DNA of 58,900 nt from Candidatus Methylumidiphilus alinenensis (GCA_003242955.1 QJPH01000276.1:1-58900), one strand, 5' to 3'; positions 26,642 to 34,278 are shown, counted from the first letter of the stretch. The notes: generated from the sequence alone by a model not told the origin. Made by a program: numbers and translations.

Positions 26642-26716
26642 ACAGCGTTTTCAACATCAAATGCTTGCTTGATGAAGCGTATGATGGCGCAGGACATTCA
26701 GTCAAGTCAAAGGCTG
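26642..26716. repeat. Family B end with conserved downstream block
   Basis: ACAGCGTTTTCAACATC at 26642-26658 is followed by a block (GATGAAGCGTATGATGGCGC, GACATTCAGTCAAGTCAAAGG) that recurs with few changes at 31152-31222. Both copies sit just upstream of minus-strand genes (acyl-CoA dehydrogenase and lpxA). Confidence 0.8.
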
Positions 26717-26876
26717 GTTTGAATATACTTCATTTATATTTATTTTTTTCGCATGAACGGGGAGTCCCGCGTAGCGGGGCGAGTAGCACCCGCCCGCCCC
26801 TGCGGCTGGTTCGCCATTTGCCTCATTAAGATTTCTGTTGGGTATCTATATTAAATATAATATAATTTCGGCATGA

Positions 26877-26981
26877 GTAGTCCGCAAAAAGGGGATTGCC
26901 ACCCCGAAAAGTGAAATTGAGTTGATCGAACAACGCTTGAGAAAGGCGAAAGAACACCATGACCAGAATTTTGCACACTGA
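26877..26981 (+). pseudogene. C-terminal remnant of a RelE/Gp49-like (HigB) toxin
   Basis: The frame before the XRE gene reads RKKGIATPKSEIELIEQRLR followed by KAKEHH and a stop at 26979. This is the typical C-terminus of phage Gp49-like HigB toxins (KKT-x-KTPK-x-EI-x-x-A-x-x-R), which are encoded just before an XRE antitoxin and overlap it, as here. Everything upstream, including the catalytic core, is gone: a stop precedes at 26874. Confidence 0.65.
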
Positions 26982-27297
26982 CCGCGTGACCGCCACCGAG
27001 CATCCCTTTGTCGGGCTTCCGAATGGCGAGGAGCGCTTTGCCAAGGCGCAATTAGCCCGCCTGATAAACCAACAAATTCAGGAGCGCGGGCTTAAGCAAA
27101 GGGAGGCCGCCGAACTTTTGAGCCTTACGCAACCGGACGTTTCCAATTTGGCCAATGGCAGGCTGTCCGGTTTTACCTTCGACCGTCTTTACCGCTGCCT
27201 CTACGCGCTGGATACCGATGTGGAAATTGTCCTCAAGCGGCACTTGCTGACAGATGACAAGCCCGCTGGAATTCATGTTTCGCAGCCTGGGTTTTAA
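26959..27297 (+). CDS. XRE-family transcriptional regulator (HigA-like antitoxin)
   Basis: A 112-residue protein with a helix-turn-helix of the XRE type: FAKAQLARLINQQIQERGLK then QREAAELLSLTQPDVSNLAN and GRLSGFTFDRLYRCLYALD. The tail DTDVEIVLKR is typical of HigA-like antitoxins paired with Gp49-type toxins. Only a remnant of the toxin remains upstream, so this appears to be an orphan antitoxin, possibly still autoregulatory. Confidence 0.85.
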   Translation: MTRILHTDRVTATEHPFVGLPNGEERFAKAQLARLINQQIQERGLKQREAAELLSLTQPDVSNLANGRLSGFTFDRLYRCLYALDTDVEIVLKRHLLTDDKPAGIHVSQPGF

Positions 27298-27342
27298 TTC
27301 GTCGGCGCGATGGGGTTAAGCACCCGCGCGGAGGGGATTTGA

Positions 27343-27446
27343 TAGCCCAAAGGGCGCAATAGCGGCTTGCCGCGTATTGAGCCGTATGTGGATGATCCGC
27401 CCATTAGGCGCAATACGCTTCGCTATTGCGCTCTACGGCCCTTTAT
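27343..27446. repeat. GCGCAATA-type palindromic repeat
   Basis: CCCAAAGGGCGCAATAGCGG, CGCGTATTGAGCC, GGCGCAATACGC and CTATTGCGCTCTACGGCCC form the same nested palindrome as at 5972-6076, with several substitutions. No gene is associated. Confidence 0.75.
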
Positions 27447-27557
27447 TATAAGGCAGTATTGAAAGCATGAACAGGTTCAGGAACAAGTCTATTGAGCAGT
27501 TCAAGTAAAAACAATTACCGTTTTTGTTGTTTAATTTTAGTAAGAGTGGTAGATAAA

Positions 27558-27773
27558 ATGAAACATTTGATGCAAGTTTTAGGGGTTACGTTATTTACCT
27601 AGTTTGTATTCTTTTCATTAAAATTGTTATTTCATTTTAAAAATGATGATAGTAGTTTTATTGAATTTATTGGGGTATGCTTAATAATTGCAAGCGTATT
27701 TATTGGAGGAATATTAAATGACATTTCAAAGACGTTGGATGGAATAAGAAAACAACTTGAAAATCAAAAATAA
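27558..27773 (+). pseudogene. Small AT-rich membrane protein gene with in-frame stop
   Basis: From the ATG at 27558 a 71-codon frame runs to a TAA at 27771 with one internal TAG at 27600. The part after the stop contains a membrane-helix-like segment FIEFIGVCLIIASVFIGGIL and a basic, helical tail DISKTLDGIRKQLENQK. The base composition is far more AT-rich than the neighbours, which suggests transfer. I do not recognise the family; it could also be read from a later start. Confidence 0.4.
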
Positions 27774-28553
27774 CCATAAAAGAACTAACAGGACAGTAGG
27801 GCGGATACAGGGATGTGATCCGCCGAATGAAAACGCTCATCCGCAATCATGAAGAGAGAAAGGGGTCATGTCTTGCTATTTGACTTTAGCAATTAACGCG
27901 TCAAGGCGTATTTCCTAAACGCTTTGCTCTTACGTTGCGTCGTTGCGCCTTTGCGTGAGAAATTCTTCAAAGCCATTCTTATTGCAACCCGTAGGGTTTC
28001 CAGCTATTAGCCGGTGGTTGAGCGCAGCGACACCACCGGGCGAAGTGGCAAATAGTTACCCCGACCCCGTAGGGTGTCGCAGAGAAAAGACTATTAAACC
28101 TGATGCCCTTGATAGCGGGTGAAAACATCGCAATTAGGCTTATTTATAATCTGGCCCACCCAATAAAGACTGCGACCCTTTCAGGGTCGATATTTTATTT
28201 TTATTCCATCCGGGGGTGTCGCTCAATACTGTTTACTTAAGAAAAACTCCGTCGTTCCGGCATGAACCGCCGGAACCTAGGCTCCATGGATGGTATGGAT
28301 TGTTGGCATCCCTGCAATCTGGATTCCGGCGATCCCTGCCGGAATGACGGCTGTTTCAACAATATTGGGGGTGTCGCTGCGCTCAACAGTCATGCAAATT
28401 GGTTTGCACCCCCGACGATGAAAGCCGTAGGGTACGCTGTGCGTACCTTCAAGGGCTTACAATGGTACGCACAGCGTACCCTACTTGGATACCGTACTTT
28501 CATGGCAACCCCCGGCTAATGGCTTGAACCCCTTCGGGGTTCCATTTGCTCAC
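27774..28553. other. Gene-free repeat region
   Basis: No gene is supported. The stretch contains TTGCGTCGTTGCGCCTTTGC near 27933 (also at about 7065-7085), a block around 28010-28050 of the type AGCCGGTGGTTGAGCGCAGC followed by GACACCACCGG, a short palindrome GCGACCCTTTCAGGGTCG at about 28170, a divergent CGTCGTTCCGG element (28249-28350) and an inverted repeat GTAGGGTACGCTGTGCGTACC with its complement (about 28428-28482). It looks like an accumulation site for non-coding repeats. Confidence 0.7.
28249..28350. repeat. Dispersed palindromic repeat, divergent copy
   Basis: It begins CCGTCGTTCCGGCATGAACC and ends CCCTGCCGGAATGACGG. The ends match the elements at 2184 and 38282, but the middle is altered. 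Confidence 0.8.
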
Positions 28554-29132
28554 TCAAGGAATGTTGAAAACGCTGTAATAAACCTCATTCATCGCCAAAA
28601 CGCAGCCGATGCTATCCAAATTCACCAACCCCTCCAACCCCGCAGTTTCCGTCAATACCCAAGCTTCCCCCTGCCTGACATACCTCTCTATAAAAGGTTC
28701 TGCTTGCGACACTAATAGGTATTCATGCAACGATTGTATTTTACGGTAAGCGGCGAATTTACCGCCCCGGTCATAAGCTTCGGTCGAAGGAGAGAGAATT
28801 TCGACCAGCACGGTAGGATTGAGCAAGGTATCCAAGTGTCCATCCTCAAATTCCGGCTTGCCACACACTACGACGATGTCGGGGTAGTGATAACCCTTTG
28901 CTTCTGCAGCCTTGACTCGCATATCGTTGGCATAGGTCTCACAGGGCCGGTCCTTTAATTGGGTCCTCAATTCTGAGGCAATATTAACCCCAATCAAGTT
29001 GTGTTCACGGCTCGCGCCGACCATGGCAAAAATCTGTCCATCGACAAACTCGCATTTGCCTTCCAGCGAGCTTCTTTCCATGGCAAGGTATTCCTCGACG
29101 GTATAGGTTTTTTTGGCAGGTATTGCGGACAT
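28554..29132 (-). CDS. Uma2-family (DUF820) endonuclease-like protein
   Basis: A 192-residue protein of the Uma2 family, a PD-(D/E)xK-type nuclease fold abundant in cyanobacteria and scattered in proteobacteria. It opens with the usual YTVEEYLAMERSSLEGKCEF, has VDGQIFAMVGASREHNLI, the metal-binding Asp in GYHYPDIVVVCG, and VLVEILSPSTEAYDRGGKFA with the Glu and Lys expected at the active site. Biological role unknown. Its last codons and stop lie within a family B repeat end (28561-28576), and another family B element follows upstream (29205-29326), so the gene is bracketed by these repeats. Confidence 0.9.
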   Translation of the reverse strand: MSAIPAKKTYTVEEYLAMERSSLEGKCEFVDGQIFAMVGASREHNLIGVNIASELRTQLKDRPCETYANDMRVKAAEAKGYHYPDIVVVCGKPEFEDGHLDTLLNPTVLVEILSPSTEAYDRGGKFAAYRKIQSLHEYLLVSQAEPFIERYVRQGEAWVLTETAGLEGLVNLDSIGCVLAMNEVYYSVFNIP

Positions 29133-29204
29133 GGAAAACCTCTGATTTTCAATTTTTTCCTCCCCTTTTAGAAGGGGGTTAATGTAACATACAGCATTTT
29201 TAAT

Positions 29205-29326
29205 ACAGCGTTTTCATCATTAAAATATAACTAAATAATGGATATTCATTTAACCCTTACAATTAACCGAATTTCATGCGCTATCATAACAACTATTAAG
29301 TAACTTTTTGATGTTGAAAACGCTGT
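29205..29326. repeat. Family B inverted-repeat element, copy 1
   Basis: A 122-bp AT-rich element with ends ACAGCGTTTTCATCAT and ATGTTGAAAACGCTGT, inverted to each other, and no coding potential. A second copy lies at 34309-34425. Single ends occur at 26642, 28561, 31134, 31152 and 33235. Confidence 0.85.
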
Positions 29327-29340
29327 ATCAAGCACGGCTC

Positions 29341-30276
29341 TTATGCTTTTAACAAGCTCGTAATCTCTATCGCCGTCGCCAAGGCTCGCCGACCCGCCTT
29401 GCCTGAACAGAGGGGTTCGCGCCCCTGCCGGATGCAATCTAAAAAATGCTTGATCTCTTCCATCAAGGCATCGCCGTTTTCAAACGTGGATTCCTCGCCA
29501 ATGATTTCCGGCACACCGGGGAACATTTCCTTTTCACCTTTACGATAACGGGCTAGGACGCGGTTTTGAAAATCCACCGTAACATAACAATTGGGCATGA
29601 ACATCCGCATCTTGCGTTCGACTTTCAAACTGGCGCGGCTGGCGGTTACGTTGGCCACACAGCCACTTTTGAATGTAATCCGGGCATTGGCGATGTCGGT
29701 GTCGTGCGTCAGTACGGTGACGCCCTTGGCATCCATGCGCTCCACTTCGGAATCGACAATATCTAAGATGATGTCGATGTCGTGGATCATCAAATCCAGC
29801 ACCACACTGACATCATTGGCCCTTGGGTTGAATGGGGCTAGGCGGTGGGACTCGATGAACAGCGGCTTGTCATGGGTGAGGTTTAGCCCCAGGATGGCGG
29901 CGTTGAAGCGTTCCAGATGACCGACCATCAAGCGCAAATTTTTTTCTTCCGCAATGCGAATCAATTCGTCGGCCTGTTCCACAGTGACGGTGATAGGCTT
30001 TTCCACCAGCACATGCGTTCCAGCTTCAAGGAAATCGCGGGCCACTTCAAAGTGAAGGGTGGTAGGTGTGACGATACTGACGGCATCCACTTGACCCAGC
30101 AGTTCGCGGTAATCAGTAAACGCGCAGGTATGGTTTTTTTCGGCAATGGCTTTGGCATTGTCAGTATTGCTGTCCACTACCCCGACCAGTTCACAATCGG
30201 GCAGGGCAGCATATTTTTGCGCATGGAATTTGCCTAAGTAACCGACACCGACGACAGCGCATTTAATTTTATTCAT
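29341..30276 (-). CDS. Gfo/Idh/MocA-family oxidoreductase (possibly GnnA-like)
   Basis: A 311-residue NAD(P)-dependent sugar dehydrogenase. The Rossmann motif VVGVGYLGKFHAQKYAALP (GxGxxG at 10-15) and the conserved EKPIT (92-96) are clear, as is LDLMIHDIDIILDIV carrying the catalytic-region His. It follows lpxA by 72 bp in the same direction. In Acidithiobacillus and Leptospira the UDP-GlcNAc 3-dehydrogenase GnnA, with the aminotransferase GnnB, prepares 3-amino lipid A precursors near lpxA. That role is an inference here; no gnnB is present in the window. Confidence 0.85.
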   Translation of the reverse strand: MNKIKCAVVGVGYLGKFHAQKYAALPDCELVGVVDSNTDNAKAIAEKNHTCAFTDYRELLGQVDAVSIVTPTTLHFEVARDFLEAGTHVLVEKPITVTVEQADELIRIAEEKNLRLMVGHLERFNAAILGLNLTHDKPLFIESHRLAPFNPRANDVSVVLDLMIHDIDIILDIVDSEVERMDAKGVTVLTHDTDIANARITFKSGCVANVTASRASLKVERKMRMFMPNCYVTVDFQNRVLARYRKGEKEMFPGVPEIIGEESTFENGDALMEEIKHFLDCIRQGREPLCSGKAGRRALATAIEITSLLKA

Positions 30277-30348
30277 GTTTTTAGCAAGGCTAAATGTTTA
30301 GATTCATGCATGTAGTCAGAAATGACAGCAAGAACTGCTATCTTTCCA

Positions 30349-31131
30349 CTAGTCACTGTCTTTATGGATGTCAACAAAAGGTAGGATCCCACGTTTACTC
30401 ATCACTCCCACCCACTGGCGGAGGTAGGTAAGTTCGGGAGTGTCTGGCAAATCATCCAAGGGGATTTTGTCGCGCAGGCGACGTATTGCCAAGGAGACGG
30501 CCTTGAGGCGATCGCCTTCTATGCCGGACCGGCGCATTCCAACGAGATTGAGGCGATAATGCAGTCCAGGACGGCCGCCCACCATCATAAATGGCAGCAC
30601 GTCTTTGTTAATACCGGCCAAACCTTGCAGCATCGCAAAACTACCAATCCGGCAAAATTGATGCACCACCGCACCACCGCCAAAAAAAACCCGATCGCCC
30701 ACACCCACATGCCCCCCCAAAGCCACATTGCTGGCGAAGATATTGCGGTCGCCGACATGGCAATCGTGACCGATATGGGCGTTGCTCATCAAATAGCAGC
30801 CGTTGCCTATGCGGGTCGAACCTCCATCTTTAGTTGCCCGGCTAATAGTCACTCCCTCGCGAAAGACATTGCCGTCGCCAATCTCCAGCCATGTTTCTGT
30901 TTCAGGTTTGAAGCCGAGGTCTTGCGGCAGCCCACCCAGCACGGCGGTGGGATGGACAATGTTATCACGCCCCATGCGCACACCAGGCTGGATTATGGCA
31001 TGTGGCCCGATATTGCACCCATCGCCGATTTCCACATGATCTTCAATGACGGCGAAAGGCCCGACATGTACGCCATTCCCGAGTATTGCCCCAGTTGCAA
31101 TATAAGCAGAAGGATGAATAATGTTTTTCAT
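30349..31131 (-). CDS. lpxA: UDP-N-acetylglucosamine acyltransferase (LpxA-like)
   Basis: A 260-residue left-handed beta-helix acyltransferase that starts lipid A synthesis by 3-O- (or N-) acylation. Hexapeptide repeats run from IIHPSAYIATGAILGNGVHV onwards; the catalytic region is MSNAHIGHDCHVG with His119 and His122, the latter matching the catalytic His125 of E. coli. The C-terminal helical part begins at MRRSGIEGDRLKAVSLAIR. It is not accompanied by lpxD, fabZ or lpxB, but by a Gfo/Idh/MocA oxidoreductase. Its ribosome-binding region overlaps a family B repeat end ending 3 bp before the ATG. Confidence 0.9.
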   Translation of the reverse strand: MKNIIHPSAYIATGAILGNGVHVGPFAVIEDHVEIGDGCNIGPHAIIQPGVRMGRDNIVHPTAVLGGLPQDLGFKPETETWLEIGDGNVFREGVTISRATKDGGSTRIGNGCYLMSNAHIGHDCHVGDRNIFASNVALGGHVGVGDRVFFGGGAVVHQFCRIGSFAMLQGLAGINKDVLPFMMVGGRPGLHYRLNLVGMRRSGIEGDRLKAVSLAIRRLRDKIPLDDLPDTPELTYLRQWVGVMSKRGILPFVDIHKDSD

Positions 31132-31133
31132 TT

Positions 31134-31222
31134 CAGCGTTTTCAACATCTTACAGCGTTTTCAACATCTAACTTGATGAAGTGTATCATTGCACAAGACA
31201 TTCAGTAAAATCAAAGGCTGAT
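31134..31222. repeat. Tandem family B ends with conserved block
   Basis: Two copies of CAGCGTTTTCAACATC (31134-31149 and 31153-31168) stand in tandem, followed by the block shared with 26659-26716 (CTTGATGAAGTGTATCATTG, GACATTCAGTAAAATCAAAGG). The element forms the leader of lpxA. Confidence 0.8.
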
Positions 31223-31237
31223 TGCGTAATCATCATT

Positions 31238-32152
31238 TTACCCCCTAGGATGGCAACGCTGGTGCAATTCCTTAAGCCGTTCCTGGGCGACATGGGTGTA
31301 AATCTGGGTACTGGACAAATCGCTATGTCCTAACAGCATTTGCACCACTCGCAGGTCGGCACCATGGTTGAGCAAATGGGTGGCAAAGGCATGGCGCAAG
31401 GTATGGGGAGACAGATGCTTGTGGATTCCCGCCTTGTTTGCATAACGCTTGATAAGATGCCAAAAAGCTTGACGGGTCATCGCCGAACCCCGGCCAGTGA
31501 CAAACAGGTCGTCACTTGTTCGCAGCCCCAGGATTGTCCGGCGGCTTTCCCGTAGATATCGCTCCAACCAACTTTCCGCTTCTTCGCCAATGGGCACCAA
31601 CCGGTCCTTGCTGCCTTTGCCTATCACACGCACCACACCTTGCCGTAAATTGACTTGTTCCAGGCGTAGGCTTATCAGTTCCGTCACCCTAAGGCCAGTG
31701 GCGTAAAGCAATTCCAGCATGGCACGGTCACGTTGCCCCATGGACTCGTTTATATCAGGGGCAGCAAGCAGGTCTTCCACATCGCTTTCAGTCAATGTGT
31801 GGGGCAAGGGCTTGCCCAAGTGCGGATTTTGGATGGTTACACAGGGATCGTACCCGATTTTGCCTAGTCTTAACAGCCATAAGTAGAATTTGCGTAGACT
31901 GGAAAGCAGACGGGCACTACTGCGGCTACTGGTATTTTGGCTAAACTTTAACGCTAGGTAAGCTTCAATGTCGCTGGTTTCGACATGTTCTAGGCTTTTT
32001 TGAGATTTCAAGTTTAGCCAATCGGCAAACTGGGCCAAGTCGCTGGAATAGGCTTTTTGCGTGTTGTCACTAAGCCCCTCCTCTATCCACAGGCTATCTT
32101 GGAACGCCGATATCAAAGCAAGGCCGGATTCAACAGGTTCAGGGGTACTCAT
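31238..32152 (-). CDS. xerD: Tyrosine recombinase XerD-like
   Basis: Site-specific recombinase of the Xer type, resolving chromosome dimers at dif; 304 residues from the ATG at 32152 (MSTPEPVESGLALISAFQDS). Catalytic residues: Arg155 in ATGLRVTELISL, Lys179 in IGKGSKDRLVP, His250 and Arg253 in LSPHTLRHAFATHLL, His276 in LLGHSDLSST and Tyr285 in QIYTHV. ATHLLNHGADLRVVQMLLGH is the standard C-terminal block, and length and N-terminus fit XerD rather than an integron integrase. It overlaps ogt by 14 bp. Confidence 0.9.
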   Translation of the reverse strand: MSTPEPVESGLALISAFQDSLWIEEGLSDNTQKAYSSDLAQFADWLNLKSQKSLEHVETSDIEAYLALKFSQNTSSRSSARLLSSLRKFYLWLLRLGKIGYDPCVTIQNPHLGKPLPHTLTESDVEDLLAAPDINESMGQRDRAMLELLYATGLRVTELISLRLEQVNLRQGVVRVIGKGSKDRLVPIGEEAESWLERYLRESRRTILGLRTSDDLFVTGRGSAMTRQAFWHLIKRYANKAGIHKHLSPHTLRHAFATHLLNHGADLRVVQMLLGHSDLSSTQIYTHVAQERLKELHQRCHPRG

Positions 32153-32621
32153 AACCTTCATGCTGCAATAACCAGCGTTTGACTTTAAGCAAAGTGCCTG
32201 TGGCAGTACCACAATATCCACCTATCCCGTTTACGGCAACCACGCGATGGCAAGGTATGATGACGGGAAACCGATTGGCCCGGCACACACCAGCCACGGC
32301 CCTTGCCCCACTATGAAGTTCATCGGCAAGCTGCCCGTAACTTTTCACCGAGCCCAGGGTAATTGCACTCATCGCCCGCCAAACACGGTTTTGATACATC
32401 GTACCCTGTTGGTATAAGGGCAAGGAAAATGGACACAGTGGATCATCGAAATAGGCATTCAATTGCCGGGTCGCTTCCAGCAAAAGAGGGGTTGTGGGCT
32501 TTGACAATCCCGACGTTTCAATTTTAACTTCAATATTGAGCAAATGGCTGTCGCTTGCCTCTAATAACAGCGTACCGAAAGGGGCGGCAATCACGGCCTT
32601 GCTATACTGGGATTCGCTCAT
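32139..32621 (-). CDS. ogt: Methylated-DNA--protein-cysteine methyltransferase
   Basis: A 160-residue suicide enzyme that takes the methyl group from O6-methylguanine. The acceptor Cys124 lies in IIPCHRVVAVNG, preceded by GAVAG-type VAGVCRANRFP and the helix-turn-helix YGQLADELHSGARAV. The 5' third of the gene is repeated as a fragment at 33546-33671, one kilobase upstream. The gene end overlaps the xerD start. Confidence 0.92.
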   Translation of the reverse strand: MSESQYSKAVIAAPFGTLLLEASDSHLLNIEVKIETSGLSKPTTPLLLEATRQLNAYFDDPLCPFSLPLYQQGTMYQNRVWRAMSAITLGSVKSYGQLADELHSGARAVAGVCRANRFPVIIPCHRVVAVNGIGGYCGTATGTLLKVKRWLLQHEGYEYP

Positions 32622-32657
32622 TGTGACGGCCTAAAACGGTTAACACCTATTGCGCCC
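32496..32657. repeat. Segmental duplication, copy within ogt
   Basis: This 162-bp stretch covers the first part of ogt and its leader. It is repeated in the same orientation and without gaps at 33546-33707, with scattered substitutions. Both copies end in TAACACCTATTGCG. Confidence 0.9.
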
Positions 32658-32665
32658 TTACCGGG

Positions 32666-32995
32666 CTACGGCCCGATAAAACCCCACCGTACAAACTGAC
32701 CCTGCATTTCTGGGTTATTCTTGAATGCAAGGAAATAAATATATTCAGGTGCCAAGTCCGCACCATTGGGCCAGACGATGGTTTCCAATTCCTTGTCGAC
32801 TTGTAGCTTTGCAAACACCGCATTGTCTTTCAAAGGTTCAAACACCGGACCATGTAAGGCCGGAGCCAAGTCGGCAACTCCGGTTTTTCCATCATTGAAG
32901 ACTACTTCCACTTCGTAGTCTTTCAAATACTTTGCTTCTGTAACATGGATAAACAAGCGACTACTCCAAAGGTTCAATCGGGTTTGGGAGTTCAT
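32666..32995 (-). CDS. DUF2442 protein
   Basis: A 109-residue protein with the DUF2442 pattern: VTEAKYLKDYEVEVVFNDGK, GVADLAPALHGPVFEPLKD, NAVFAKLQVDKELETIVWPN and GADLAPEYIYF. Members are encoded next to DUF4160 proteins, as here, and the pair is predicted to act as a toxin-antitoxin-like module; biochemical evidence is lacking as far as I know. It overlaps the DUF4160 gene by 35 bp. Confidence 0.88.
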   Translation of the reverse strand: MNSQTRLNLWSSRLFIHVTEAKYLKDYEVEVVFNDGKTGVADLAPALHGPVFEPLKDNAVFAKLQVDKELETIVWPNGADLAPEYIYFLAFKNNPEMQGQFVRWGFIGP

Positions 32996-33218
32996 TATTC
33001 CTAGACAGCTCCCAATCTTCCATTAATTCGTCCTTGTGGAGATCATACCAGTCCAACACATGCCTAAGTGCCCGTTTTGGAAATTTCCCTTCGACAACAC
33101 CTGTTAAAATATTGACCATTACCTCATAGCTTTCGTATTTGGCATGGAAATGAGGCGGAGAATGATCATCCCAGTACATTGCGATAACTATCCCCAAAAA
33201 TCTGCTGATGACAGGCAT
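32961..33218 (-). CDS. DUF4160 protein
   Basis: An 85-residue protein with the family signature MPVISRFLGIVIAMYWDDHS then PPHFHAKYESYEVMVNI and RALRHVLDWYDLHKDEL. DUF4160 and DUF2442 typically form a two-gene unit. A family B repeat end lies just upstream (33235-33249). The pair lies between two copies of a duplicated ogt segment, suggesting insertion. Confidence 0.9.
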   Translation of the reverse strand: MPVISRFLGIVIAMYWDDHSPPHFHAKYESYEVMVNILTGVVEGKFPKRALRHVLDWYDLHKDELMEDWELSRNNELPNPIEPLE

Positions 33219-33545
33219 GTTTATTTTATATTTGCAGCGTTTTCAACATAAAAAATATATTCAAGCAGTTATAGAAGGATGTGCCGACATAGGAGACGCA
33301 TCATTCGCGATTGATGGGCCTTCAACTTCTGCTCGTTTCCAAGCTCCAGCTTCCCAAAGAACGTCCAACGTACAAGCAGGAGAGCTTAGGAACCAGCCAA
33401 ATAGCGCAGATCCGCCGAATGCAGGCGACCGACAAACAACATTCTTCCGATGCAGGATGGAATTTGTAATCCCGTCCGCACCGTTTGAAAAATGCCGCAT
33501 CACACAAAACGTAAGCGACGGGGTTACAAACCCCGTCGCGCTTCG

Positions 33546-33671
33546 GGGCTTTGACAATCCCGACGTTTCAATTTTAACTTCAATATTGAGCAAATGGCTG
33601 TCGCTTGCCTCTAATACCAGCGTACCAAAGGGGGCCGGGATTATTGCTCTGCTGTGCTGTGGTTCATTCAT
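33546..33671 (-). pseudogene. Truncated copy of the 5' end of ogt
   Basis: It encodes MNEPQHSRAIIPAPFGTLVL then EASDSHLLNIEVKIETSGLS, matching residues 1-40 of Ogt at 32621. The similarity stops at 33546 and the frame runs on into unrelated sequence without the methyltransferase core or the PCHR motif. Confidence 0.9.
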
Positions 33672-33707
33672 TGTGGCGGACTGGTACGGCTAACACCTAT
33701 TGCGTCC
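33546..33707. repeat. Segmental duplication, copy upstream of the DUF4160-DUF2442 pair
   Basis: This is the partner of 32496-32657. The distance between the copies is 1050 bp and the two DUFs lie between them. Confidence 0.9.
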
Positions 33708-33859
33708 TTTTGATGTATTTCTTCTTGGCGGATTAACATGGCTTTTGTACGTTTCCGCCAAAACTCCAATTGCTCTTGCAGAGACATGCCTGTTGTTAAT
33801 TGTGCAACATACTCAGCACCTCGCCGCTTCAAAAGGACACACTCAGATTCACGAATCAT
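33668..33859 (-). CDS. Small conserved hypothetical protein, possible antitoxin
   Basis: A 63-residue protein beginning MIRESECVLLKRRGAEYVAQ, then LTTGMSLQEQLEFWRKRTKA and a charged tail. I have seen similar short proteins upstream of PIN-domain toxins of the YADTSV type. Here a PIN fragment (33849-33956) overlaps its start. The end overlaps the truncated ogt copy by 4 bp. The function as antitoxin is inference. Confidence 0.5.
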   Translation of the reverse strand: MIRESECVLLKRRGAEYVAQLTTGMSLQEQLEFWRKRTKAMLIRQEEIHQKDAIGVSRTSPPQ

Positions 33860-33956
33860 CGACTACATCTAATTCAGAAAAAAAACGTTTGGTTGATTCG
33901 GCAAATTCTACATCGAATACCCCGCCAAAAACCGATGTATCTGCATAAATTCCCAT
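33849..33956 (-). pseudogene. N-terminal fragment of a PIN-domain protein
   Basis: A 35-codon frame reads MGIYADTSVFGGVFDVEFAE then STKRFFSEL before a stop at 33849. MxIYADTSVxGGxFDxEF is the N-terminus of a VapC-like PIN nuclease family, including the first acidic metal ligand (D6). The remaining three-quarters of the domain is missing. Confidence 0.6.
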
Positions 33957-34087
33957 ATCTTGTTAAACGCACTTTTTTGCTATGCGCAAACATGATTGTT
34001 AGGCTCTTGATATTAATTACCATCCGGCGCAATACGCGGAGTACCGCTATTGCGCCCTTACGGCCCTATCGTTCCCACGCTCCAGCG

Positions 34088-34230
34088 TCAATGCCATTAA
34101 GTTAAGATGCATTAAGCGTGAAATCAGCCTTTGACGGAACGCCAAGCCCCAGCTAGGCGCGGTACACCCTGATGCCAAGCTGGGGCTTGGCGTTCCAATT
34201 AAACGCTTTTTCTTAACTTAATGGCAGTGA
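34088..34230. repeat. Family A inverted-repeat element, copy 2
   Basis: The left end TCAATGCCATTAAGTTAAG has one mismatch to copy 1; the right end CTTAACTTAATGGCAGTGA is identical. The interior is inverted relative to copies 1 and 3: it begins ATGCATTAAGCGTGAAATCA and has the GGAACGCCAAGC palindrome in the middle. Length 143 bp. Confidence 0.88.
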
Positions 34231-34278
34231 CGGAGACCGTGGGAACGATGAAACTGTTTCCTCTAGCCTAAACCGCAA

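Noticed and set aside
33261..33548. Extension of the truncated ogt copy as a novel protein
   Set aside because: Beyond the duplicated part the frame runs through repeat-derived sequence without motif; treated as fortuitous read-through.
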